Of a DNA stretch of 64,000 nucleotides, positions 35,195 through 43,038 are shown piece after piece (position 1 is the first letter of the stretch; each line of letters opens with the position of its first letter). Source of the DNA: J089 sp964535735 (GTDB taxonomy: Bacteria > Fidelibacterota > Marinisomatia > Marinisomatales > J089); contig CAZHTM010000008.1 in the NCBI GenBank assembly GCA_964535735.1, positions 1 through 64,000 of the forward strand. The letters run 5' to 3'. The notes beneath the pieces are model-generated. The model saw nothing but the letters and a program-made list of their open reading frames with translations. It searched no databases and was not told the DNA's origin. Position numbers and translations under genes: made by a program.

Positions 35195-38100
35195 TGATTC
35201 ACGGTCTTTTAGCATTGACCATGAGCTGGGCAACTCAACCCGTGTCCTTCCGGGGACAAAGTGCCGCAGAAATCCAATCCCAGGCATTACCCTTAAGTTT
35301 CGCACACCTGGTGGAATCCATCTACGGGTTATCACCCCAGAATCTACATGTTGAACGTGGTTCATATCTGATCATTGCCGCCGATGTGTACGCACCCTAT
35401 TTAAGTCCGTTTGTTGAGTTTAAACGCTCTCAGGGATTTGATGCCCAGCTTTATTCTCTGGCAGAAATTGGATATACCGCCCCAGAAATAAAGGCCTTCA
35501 TTCAAGCCCAATTGGATGCCAATCCACTTCTGGAATATGTTTTATTGGTAGGTGACGTAGACGGCGTAGGGGAGGTACCCTCATTTTATTATGGGGCGGA
35601 AAATGATGTGTCAGACCAAACCTTTTCCCACCTTCGAGGAGATGACTTGATTCCCGATATATTCGTGGGACGGTTTTCCGTGGATTCCATTAGCGAATTG
35701 GCTGTTGTAATCAGTAAAACAATTTATTATCATCGCGATCCTCTTTCCGCCAATAATGAGTGGCTGAATCGCGCCCTGGTGGTGGCGGGAAATTACAGCA
35801 ATACGTTGCCCATTCCGGTAACGCCGAAGTGGACTTCTTATTGGGTAAAAGAAGAATTAGAATTAAATGGTTATTCTTCGGTAGATACAGTGTTTTATCC
35901 TCCGGTTCAGCAGGGGGGACCGCTGATCCGCGCTGCCATTGATCAAGGTGTTGGTCTCGTGAATTACCGGGGATGGGGAGACGCCAATGGATGGCATTAC
36001 CCTGAATTTCACGTTGGGGACGTAGCATCCCTGAATAATGGCTGGATGACACCGGTATTTACCAGTTTTGTTTGTAATGCCAATGATTTTGCCAACAGCG
36101 TAGACCCCTGTCTGGGCGAATCGATTATTCGTTCAGGGACACCCAGTGCTCCCAAAGGCGGCGTAGCCATTATTGGGCCATCCGATTTACATACGTCCAC
36201 CAAATACAATAATATCATCAATGCCTATATGTACGACGCCATGCTGGATGAAGGTGTTGTAGAGCTGGCTCCTGCGATGTTGGCAGGACAATTAGGCATG
36301 TTGACTGAGTTTCCCCATGAGGACGGCCCTGGTGAAGCCCAGGAAAAATATTTTAATGTTTACAATGTACTCGGTGATCCAAGCCTGAATGTGTATATCG
36401 GGACTCCAGATGAATTCACCGTAACCGTGTCGCCTGTTTCGGCAAACGATGGATTTGTGGAAGTCTACTTAGAGAACAGCAACCAGCAACCAGTGCACGG
36501 CGCCATTGTGGCTCTTCTTTCCGGCGGAGAGCTCTTGGCAAAGGGACAATCAGATGTTAACGGCAAAGCATACTTTTCTATCGATACCTTGGTTTCTACG
36601 TTGGATGTGTATGCCAATCACCCCAGATTTATTCAAGGCCATCTAACCCTCACTGTAAATCCTCAGGATCAGAATATTATTCTGTCAGGTTATTCGTTGA
36701 ATGCTACCGGTGGAAAAACGGCCAATCCCGGTGATATCATTGCGGTGACTCCAGAACTGAGCAATGTATCCGGTGCGACCGTACCCGCAGGGTCCGGTGA
36801 GGTAACGACACTGTGGAACGGTCAACTTATAACCTCAGTATTTCAGTATCCTGAGCTGCCGTCAGGAGCTTCGCTACCGATATCGACACCAATTGAATTA
36901 CGTGTGGCTGGGTATCCCTTCCAGGGTCCTGTGAGGCTTACCTTGGCGTCAGCATCGGGTGATTGGAGCGGTATGGTGACCATCCCGGTGAATCCACCTG
37001 CGCTAAACATTCAGCCGGATTTTATCCTCAGCGAGTCTGTAACCGATCCGGTATTTCGGATTCAGAATACAGGTTCCTGCAAACTAACCGATGTGACGAT
37101 GAATATCCAATCTTTGGCGGATTCACTGACGATCGAATTCCAGGGAAATCCAACAGTATTTTCCATAGATCCATTCAGCGAACAGTGGATTACGCTTCAA
37201 GGTGTCACCATTATTCCAGGACAGGTGGCTCCCGGTAGTGATTTATCCTACGAGATAAACCTTGTCAGAGATACCCTCACCGTATACCACCATTCGGATA
37301 ATTTTTCCATTCCCGCGGAGTCGGAATCTGATCCTGTGGCACACAATACTTATGGCTATTGGGTGTATGATGACCTAGATGCGGCCTACATCCAGAGACC
37401 GGAATTCAATTGGATAGAACTGGATCCCAACTATGGGGGCAGTGGAGGCGAATATCATCCTCTTGATGATGATGACCATGTGGATTTTGAATTGCCATTC
37501 ACGTTTCAATACTTCGGCCAGACATATTCCACGATTACGATTAGTTCAAACGGATGGATTTCCTTCATTCCCTGCGACATAAACTATTTCTGGAATTATA
37601 CCATACCCATGGCTTTAGGTCCCCGTGCCCAAGTGGCGGTTTTTTGGGATGATTTGGAAGTGGTAGGCACTGATAGTATTCGGGTATTTACCCGCTATGA
37701 CGAAGCTGAAGGCCGCCTGGTGATTGAATGGTCCCGCGCTCTGAATAATTTCGATGAAGTTACAGCTGAGACCTTTGAACTGATTCTCTACACTCAATCT
37801 GCACAACCAACGGCTACTGGCGACAATGTGCTGGATATTCAGTATTTGGATATTGGAAACGTGGATGTGGTGAAAAATTACGCTACCGTGGGGATTGAGG
37901 GACCGGACCAGAACGACGGGATTCAGGTTACGTTTAATAATACGTATGCGCCGGGCGCCGCTCCTTTGGAAAACTCACGAGTTTACCGGTTTACCACCGA
38001 AGCGCCGGAAGGATATATACAATCTTTATCTAATTCGAAAGATTTACCTGTTATTGCGAATCGCTTCCAGATTCATGCGGCCTATCCAAATCCCTTTAAT

Positions 38101-38337
38101 CCTGTGACGACAATACCGGTGACGATTTCAGAACCAGCGACGATCCACGCACGGATTTATGATCTTACGGGACGTTTGGTCTATGATTTTGGTCAACGGG
38201 AATATAATCCTGGAACAATCCAACTTCGTTGGAGTGGAATCGCTCAATCGGGAAAACCCGTAGCCAGCGGGACGTATTTTCTGCTGGTCTCGCAGAAACA
38301 AGAAACACAAACGAAAAAATTAATCCTACTGAAATAA
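35173..38337 (+). CDS. C25-family (gingipain-like) protein with T9SS sorting domain, catalytic His replaced
   Basis: 1054 residues; ATG 35173 gives MHLSQKLMIHGLLALTMSWA, and ATG 35194 in TAATG is an equally good start. Signal peptide, C25 domain (about 65-410), CARDB/Ig-like domains, a beta-sandwich with ISSNGWISFIP, and a T9SS tail (AYPNPFNPVTTIPV ... ASGTYFLLVSQK, ending LILLK). The Cys of the C25 dyad is kept (FVCNANDF, Cys301) but the gingipain NYxGHG motif reads NYRGWGD with Trp268. Unlike the paralogue at 20463, the propeptide is short or missing. The shared segments GTPSxPKG, GDPxLxV and SSNGWI show common descent of the two. Protease activity is therefore uncertain. Confidence 0.82.
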   Translation: MHLSQKLMIHGLLALTMSWATQPVSFRGQSAAEIQSQALPLSFAHLVESIYGLSPQNLHVERGSYLIIAADVYAPYLSPFVEFKRSQGFDAQLYSLAEIGYTAPEIKAFIQAQLDANPLLEYVLLVGDVDGVGEVPSFYYGAENDVSDQTFSHLRGDDLIPDIFVGRFSVDSISELAVVISKTIYYHRDPLSANNEWLNRALVVAGNYSNTLPIPVTPKWTSYWVKEELELNGYSSVDTVFYPPVQQGGPLIRAAIDQGVGLVNYRGWGDANGWHYPEFHVGDVASLNNGWMTPVFTSFVCNANDFANSVDPCLGESIIRSGTPSAPKGGVAIIGPSDLHTSTKYNNIINAYMYDAMLDEGVVELAPAMLAGQLGMLTEFPHEDGPGEAQEKYFNVYNVLGDPSLNVYIGTPDEFTVTVSPVSANDGFVEVYLENSNQQPVHGAIVALLSGGELLAKGQSDVNGKAYFSIDTLVSTLDVYANHPRFIQGHLTLTVNPQDQNIILSGYSLNATGGKTANPGDIIAVTPELSNVSGATVPAGSGEVTTLWNGQLITSVFQYPELPSGASLPISTPIELRVAGYPFQGPVRLTLASASGDWSGMVTIPVNPPALNIQPDFILSESVTDPVFRIQNTGSCKLTDVTMNIQSLADSLTIEFQGNPTVFSIDPFSEQWITLQGVTIIPGQVAPGSDLSYEINLVRDTLTVYHHSDNFSIPAESESDPVAHNTYGYWVYDDLDAAYIQRPEFNWIELDPNYGGSGGEYHPLDDDDHVDFELPFTFQYFGQTYSTITISSNGWISFIPCDINYFWNYTIPMALGPRAQVAVFWDDLEVVGTDSIRVFTRYDEAEGRLVIEWSRALNNFDEVTAETFELILYTQSAQPTATGDNVLDIQYLDIGNVDVVKNYATVGIEGPDQNDGIQVTFNNTYAPGAAPLENSRVYRFTTEAPEGYIQSLSNSKDLPVIANRFQIHAAYPNPFNPVTTIPVTISEPATIHARIYDLTGRLVYDFGQREYNPGTIQLRWSGIAQSGKPVASGTYFLLVSQKQETQTKKLILLK

Positions 38338-38350
38338 AAAAGGTAATCTC

Positions 38351-38581
38351 ATGGTTCAAATTTATACTACATCTTGGTGTCCTTACTGTCAGGCAGCTAA
38401 ACGTCTGCTTAAATCAAAAAATATTGAATTTGAAGAAATCGATATTGAAGCTCAGGGCATCTCTCGGGAAAAATTGGCAGAAATTACTGGTGGTCGTTCG
38501 GTGCCTCAGATCGTAGTGGATGGGGAACCTATTGGTGGTTTCGATGATCTGGAGGCTATGGATATGGCTGGCAAACTCTAG
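38351..38581 (+). CDS. Glutaredoxin
   Basis: 76 residues with the thioredoxin fold of a classic dithiol glutaredoxin: active site CPYC at residues 10-13, cis-Pro motif SVPQIVV and the GGFDDL segment for glutathione binding. It reduces disulfides or mixed glutathione disulfides in the cytoplasm. It lies 13 bases after the C25 gene and may be read through from it, with AAAAAGGT as a ribosome site. It converges on the metalloprotease gene, with only two bases between the stops. Confidence 0.93.
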   Translation: MVQIYTTSWCPYCQAAKRLLKSKNIEFEEIDIEAQGISREKLAEITGGRSVPQIVVDGEPIGGFDDLEAMDMAGKL

Positions 38582-38583
38582 AA

Positions 38584-40335
38584 CTACTTCAACCAGGTAA
38601 ATTTAGACATCACTGTCAGCGAGGCTGTCTCCGCGACTAAAAAATAAATTCCAGAGGGCGCAGGTTTTTGGTTCTGCATTTTTCCTGACCAGGTATATTG
38701 TGCTTGAGATTCGAACATTGTTCCCTGGAACAGCGTTGCAATCTTGTGACCCAATACATCGATAATTTTAATTTGTATATCCATTAAATCATTAACCTGC
38801 ACTGTAAAATGCACACTCGTTTCTTTGGTGGCAGGATTCGGATATGGAGGGTAGACGGAAACGGCGTCCGGTTGTTTTTCAGCTCGCTCAATGGTAACGG
38901 TATATCCATAGCTGTTTCCTATAGTATCCTGAGCAGATAGCGCCAGACTGATCCAGTCGGCATAGGTGCTGGACGGCAGGACTATATCCCAACCCTGGTA
39001 AATAGAATAATAGCCCGGCGAAGATTTCACAATCCCCAGTGCTTTTACGTTCTGATTTGCGCCACTTGGTGATGAGAGTCGAACCCGAACCGGATGGTCA
39101 ATGTCAAGGTTTACATATTGGCTGCTATATCTGTGTAATGCATAGGATATCCAGGACGTATCCTGGTGAATAGTGGCCAGGATTTTAGGTCCATCAACAG
39201 GGTAGGATTCGGCTTCACGATAATGGTAGGGGCCGGCAGATACGGTTGGTGCCAGGATGCGGTTGGCAATCACCATGCCATTAAAGATACCTCTAAAGTC
39301 CAAATTATTTTGTGCTAATCCATCACGAATAGCGTGGAAATCGTAGCGACCATTTTGACTGTTATACGGGATGCTGGATTCAAAAATGGAACGGATAGCG
39401 GATCGACCGCTCCAGTTCTCTTCTAAGTATCGAAAGAAAATGTAAGAGCCATACATGTGAGTTCCATTCGCATCTAAACTAGTTTCTGGAGAATTAAACC
39501 AAGAGGGCATGTATTGGTAGCAATCATTAAGATTATCATACATGACTTCTTCCATCCAGACCGCCGTTGCTTCTAATAACCAGATTTCTTCCCATCCATC
39601 GTAACCGAATTGGATGGCATGGAAGAACTCATGGGCAGCCGTGACCCGAATATTTTGTGCGAATGTTCCGGGGAATCCGGTATATGAATTCCGCAAGGCC
39701 ATATAACTGGTGAACGCATTGGTTTCGACGATATTGGAACTGTTTTCATTATCCCCGGTCCCCTGGGCGAAATATTCAGCTTGAGTGTACCCATAATATC
39801 CCGGATAAATGGATCGCAGGTAAATATCGTACAGTCCATTACCCCCATTGTCGGTGGTCACCCACGCGTCACCAGGTGGTGGTGTATAGCCCAGAGATTG
39901 GGTGAGTGCCTCAAAAACGCTGTCAAATACGGCGGCCACCAAATCGACGTAATCGGGGATAGTATTTACATCTAAATCCGTATCATCCACAGCGTGGAGC
40001 CCGGTAAGAGTGTAATGAATTCGAAAGTACGGGGTGTCAAGAAATTGATCTAGGCCATCGCTTTCGTTGCGCGACAAGGCAGTGCGCGTCGGAGTGAGCT
40101 GAAATCCTTTTTGTCGAAGCTCGTTTTGGACGGCTTCCGGGAGGGTCGATCCGTACTGGGCCAGCCATAGAAGATCTGGGGTTAAATCCCGGGGCGGTCC
40201 TGACGGATTCTCCAGGGTATGGAGAAAAGCCGGGATGTCAAAAGGCGGCGGTTCTTTCGGAAATCCTGGCGACAAAATGCCAGTTATTATAATTGGCAGG
40301 ATCCAGTACCTAATCGTCTGATTTCGATGAATCAT
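38584..40335 (-). CDS. Secreted HExxH metalloprotease (MXAN_6640-like) with T9SS sorting domain
   Basis: 583 residues. Signal peptide at the N-terminus (YWILPIIITGILSPGFP), a catalytic domain with AAHEFFHAIQFGYD (His235, Glu236, His239) followed by WLLEATAVWMEE, where a downstream Glu can be the third zinc ligand, and a C-terminal T9SS tail (YPPYPNPATKETSVHF ... APSGIYFLVAE, ending FTWLK). The pattern 'HEFFHAIQFGYD...EATAxWMEE' is that of the MXAN_6640 family of putative metalloproteases. Expected location: the cell surface or outside. The start overlaps the end of the 42-residue gene upstream by 26 bases. It is the last gene of a four-gene minus-strand unit. Confidence 0.85.
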   Translation of the reverse strand: MIHRNQTIRYWILPIIITGILSPGFPKEPPPFDIPAFLHTLENPSGPPRDLTPDLLWLAQYGSTLPEAVQNELRQKGFQLTPTRTALSRNESDGLDQFLDTPYFRIHYTLTGLHAVDDTDLDVNTIPDYVDLVAAVFDSVFEALTQSLGYTPPPGDAWVTTDNGGNGLYDIYLRSIYPGYYGYTQAEYFAQGTGDNENSSNIVETNAFTSYMALRNSYTGFPGTFAQNIRVTAAHEFFHAIQFGYDGWEEIWLLEATAVWMEEVMYDNLNDCYQYMPSWFNSPETSLDANGTHMYGSYIFFRYLEENWSGRSAIRSIFESSIPYNSQNGRYDFHAIRDGLAQNNLDFRGIFNGMVIANRILAPTVSAGPYHYREAESYPVDGPKILATIHQDTSWISYALHRYSSQYVNLDIDHPVRVRLSSPSGANQNVKALGIVKSSPGYYSIYQGWDIVLPSSTYADWISLALSAQDTIGNSYGYTVTIERAEKQPDAVSVYPPYPNPATKETSVHFTVQVNDLMDIQIKIIDVLGHKIATLFQGTMFESQAQYTWSGKMQNQKPAPSGIYFLVAETASLTVMSKFTWLK

Positions 40336-40438
40336 GCCGGTTCTTCCGAAAATCGTTGCGGTGTTTGAATCGGATAAAGAGACCCATCAAAATCATACCC
40401 AAGGCGAAATAAATGGCGAAATAAACTGAATTACTCAT
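40310..40438 (-). CDS. Small single-span membrane protein (42 residues)
   Basis: A short frame, MSNSVYFAIYFALGMILM..., with one membrane helix (about residues 5-22, VYFAIYFALGMILMGLFI) followed by a basic and polar tail. Its ATG overlaps the stop of the upstream gene in ATGAGTAA, and its own end overlaps the start of the metalloprotease by 26 bases, the same coupling as elsewhere in this genome. Such placement makes chance unlikely. The positively charged end should face the cytoplasm. No family recognised; it fills a gap that otherwise would be the only break in the unit. Confidence 0.6.
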   Translation of the reverse strand: MSNSVYFAIYFALGMILMGLFIRFKHRNDFRKNRHDSSKSDD

Positions 40439-41090
40439 GGTGCACCCGTGGATGAATGTAGTGGTCATAGATGTAGGTCAACCCCAGGATGGCAACTCCG
40501 GTTGGCAATTCCCAACTGGTGCCGGAGCGGTTATCGTTTGCCAGAATACCGGAAACACTTAATGAAACCCCTACCAGGTAAGCAGCGGGACGAAGTCGAA
40601 GATAGAGGGGGGAATTTTTCTTGGGTTTGGCAGGTGCTAATGTCAGCACTTCATTCTGTGAAATTACCTCTGACTCCAAAGCTGCTAACACCTCCTCCCG
40701 AGGAAACCGAAGCGCCAGATCTAAATACCCATTATTGTTGGATTGAAAATCAAAATCTTCAACGGATTTTAGAATACGAAACGCAATTTGGGTGGATTCC
40801 TTCGAATTCAAAATATCAATACGATCCATTTCTGGTATTGGCTTGTATGAGTTTACCAGTGCGAAGCTATCCGATTGGCATTGAAAAAAGGTAATATAGA
40901 ACCAGTGGTTTTGGGCTTGCCAAGCGGTGATATTTTCAGTTGGGATGGGTGTCGAAACCGAGAACCGGACCAAGAGGCCATTTACTTTGGGTTGAATGTC
41001 TACAGCATTAATTACGGAAAGATTTTGGGCCGCTAGAGTTGTGCTGGCCAATAAGAAAAACATAAGATTATGCAGCCGGATTTTAGTCAT
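40431..41090 (-). CDS. Exported or membrane protein of unknown function (AMIN-like N-terminal part)
   Basis: 219 residues from ATG 41090, which overlaps the upstream stop in ATGACTAA; an earlier in-frame start at 41111 lies inside that gene. Signal peptide LHNLMFFLLASTTLAAQ, then a beta-rich domain (SVINAVDIQPKVNGLLVRFS, WFYITFFQ, LDLALRFP) that resembles AMIN-type peptidoglycan-binding domains in strand pattern only, and a C-terminal hydrophobic hairpin (AAYLVGVSLSVSGIL, GVAILGLTYIYDHYI). The C-terminal helices recall small outer-envelope proteins. Not recognised with confidence. Confidence 0.6.
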   Translation of the reverse strand: MTKIRLHNLMFFLLASTTLAAQNLSVINAVDIQPKVNGLLVRFSVSTPIPTENITAWQAQNHWFYITFFQCQSDSFALVNSYKPIPEMDRIDILNSKESTQIAFRILKSVEDFDFQSNNNGYLDLALRFPREEVLAALESEVISQNEVLTLAPAKPKKNSPLYLRLRPAAYLVGVSLSVSGILANDNRSGTSWELPTGVAILGLTYIYDHYIHPRVHHE

Positions 41091-41382
41091 GGTGATTGGA
41101 TAACCAGTCACGACTGGTCGTTTCTAATCCGTCCAAGAGGGAATTAATGACCATATCGGAACGGATGTTATTAATCATAGCCAACACAAATATGGGAAAT
41201 AATGTCTTCGGTAGCAATGACTCAATATGTTCAAAAGGATCCCAGGTATCCAGGATTTCATCCATTGTTAGATCTTGGGATAGATGACTCTGTAATTGAT
41301 CCTGTAACTTATATAAATAGGAGGCTTTTTGGTCTCGGGAAAGCTCGGCAAAATCCTTGGTGGAATGTATTTCCATATCCAT
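41083..41382 (-). CDS. Hypothetical protein, first gene of the metalloprotease unit
   Basis: 99 residues from ATG 41382 (TTG 41388 and ATG 41376 are in frame). No signal peptide; acidic and helical, with SRDQKASYLYKLQDQLQSHL, and a weakly hydrophobic segment TLFPIFVLAMINNI. No family recognised. Its stop overlaps the start of the next gene, so it is the first member of a four-gene unit that ends in a secreted metalloprotease. A cytoplasmic regulator or chaperone is possible but unsupported. The 77-83 bases upstream form a divergent intergenic region shared with the barrel gene at 41466. Confidence 0.6.
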   Translation of the reverse strand: MDMEIHSTKDFAELSRDQKASYLYKLQDQLQSHLSQDLTMDEILDTWDPFEHIESLLPKTLFPIFVLAMINNIRSDMVINSLLDGLETTSRDWLSNHHD

Positions 41383-41465
41383 AGTCAATAAATTACACCC
41401 AACGATTCAGAAAAATAAAGAAATAGCGGTTGATAGGGGATGGGCATGACGGGTATTTTTCCTCG

Positions 41466-43031
41466 ATGAAAAACCGAATAAAAACTGCAAAACTCAGCCT
41501 CGTTCTTCTGTCCTTCCTCATGGTGGGGTTTGGACAGGAAAATGTCTCCATGCAAGGTGCGGTGGGTTCCGTGACCCTAGACGGAAAAGTCTGGAATTCC
41601 TTGGCCTTCCGTCCCGTCATTCCCATCGGTAAGGCCGCCTTGGCTTTGGATCTGGTATTCTATGTAGATAGTGAAGGGAATTTGCATAAAGACGAGTGGG
41701 ACTTTTCCAGTGGCTCCGCCATTAAAAACACCCTCATAGACAAAATTTATTATTTCCGCTGGGGACAACCTGGCGATCCCTTGTATTTAAAAATTGGGGC
41801 CTTAGACCGAGTATCACTGGGTTATGGAATTCTGGTTAATAACTACAGCAATACATTGTTTTACCCTGATGTTCGGAAGATTGGCCTGGATTGGGGTGTG
41901 AAATTGAAATCGTTCCATCTTACGGGATTCGTAAATGATTTTAAAGAAAATATTTCCCTCACCGGTCTGCGTGTCGAATCATCGATGTTCACTGGTTTTC
42001 CGGTGGGAGTTAGCGCTGTGTTGGACCGTAATCAATATTTGGCATTAAGCGACCGTGACGGCGACGGACGACCGGACATGGTGGATGATTTTCCGGATAA
42101 TGCTACCTATTGGTTGGATACAGATGGGGATGGTCTGGCGGATGTGGACCCCCTGGAATGGGATATTGACGGCGACGGAATTACCGATACGCTGGACAGT
42201 GATATTCCGGGATGGACGTTGGATACGACCATTGTGTTGGATCCATTCATTGATACTCGTCCGGAACCCTTGAATGTATTGGAGACCTCAGACCCGGTGG
42301 GCGCCCTGGCCTTTGACGTGGGTTATCCCATTTTTAAGAACAAACGTTGGTCAGTTTATATTTACGCCCAAGCGGCTAAACTATTAGGGGAAACCATTGA
42401 TCCGCTAACCGGTAAAAAGGAATCTTTAGGATCAGGACTTATTCCTTTGGGGGCCGGTACCCATTTTGGTCCCCTCCGGATCAATTTAGAATATCGAATG
42501 GTTCCCCACGGGAATTTTGAATTTGGCTACTGGAGTCGCTCCTATGATGCGGAACGGGCTATCCTATCCTTGCGAGGAAATGAGAAAATTATTATAACTA
42601 AGGAATCCCGTCTTGGGGAATATGGTCCCATGAAAGGGCTTTACGGTCAGGCCGTTCTCAATCTATTGGGATGGTTTGATATTTCCGTATCATATCAAAA
42701 TTTATATGGTGATAATTGGAATGCGGTCAGCCAATCCTTTGAACCATCCACGGTGGAAAGTTTTCTGGCGTCCATGTCTCTGTTAAAAACCGTGAGTAAG
42801 CTCAAAATTGCAAAGGTGTATTACCAGCAACAAAACGTACCCAATCCCTTCCAGTTTGATTTTACCGAAAATACGGTCATGGGGTATCGCCTGGCGTTGG
42901 AAATGGGCGGAGGAATGGTGATCAGCTATAACTTCCAACGTACGTTTGTGGATTTGAACGGCGACGGCGATGTGAATGACGCCAATGAACGTGTGAATCA
43001 TACTGTTTTTGAAACCAGTTTCGGATTTTAA
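41466..43031 (+). CDS. Outer-membrane barrel candidate with thrombospondin-3-type calcium repeats
   Basis: 521 residues from ATG 41466, which gives a signal peptide (AKLSLVLLSFLMVGFGQ); an in-frame ATG at 41430 is less likely. Amphipathic strands make up most of the protein (GALDRVSLGYGILVNNYS, WSVYIYAQAAKLLG, GYRLALEMGGGMVISYNFQ) and it ends in FGF, with terminal Phe, the usual barrel ending. In the middle, a segment of about 65 residues (from DRDGDGRPDMVDDFPD to DIDGDGITDTLDSDIPG) carries Asp-rich thrombospondin type 3 / EF-like loops, as a calcium-binding insert; one more DLNGDGDVND loop is near the end. Possibly a surface loop. Function unknown. It lies seven bases before alaS. Confidence 0.65.
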   Translation: MKNRIKTAKLSLVLLSFLMVGFGQENVSMQGAVGSVTLDGKVWNSLAFRPVIPIGKAALALDLVFYVDSEGNLHKDEWDFSSGSAIKNTLIDKIYYFRWGQPGDPLYLKIGALDRVSLGYGILVNNYSNTLFYPDVRKIGLDWGVKLKSFHLTGFVNDFKENISLTGLRVESSMFTGFPVGVSAVLDRNQYLALSDRDGDGRPDMVDDFPDNATYWLDTDGDGLADVDPLEWDIDGDGITDTLDSDIPGWTLDTTIVLDPFIDTRPEPLNVLETSDPVGALAFDVGYPIFKNKRWSVYIYAQAAKLLGETIDPLTGKKESLGSGLIPLGAGTHFGPLRINLEYRMVPHGNFEFGYWSRSYDAERAILSLRGNEKIIITKESRLGEYGPMKGLYGQAVLNLLGWFDISVSYQNLYGDNWNAVSQSFEPSTVESFLASMSLLKTVSKLKIAKVYYQQQNVPNPFQFDFTENTVMGYRLALEMGGGMVISYNFQRTFVDLNGDGDVNDANERVNHTVFETSFGF

Positions 43032-43038
43032 GGCACCT

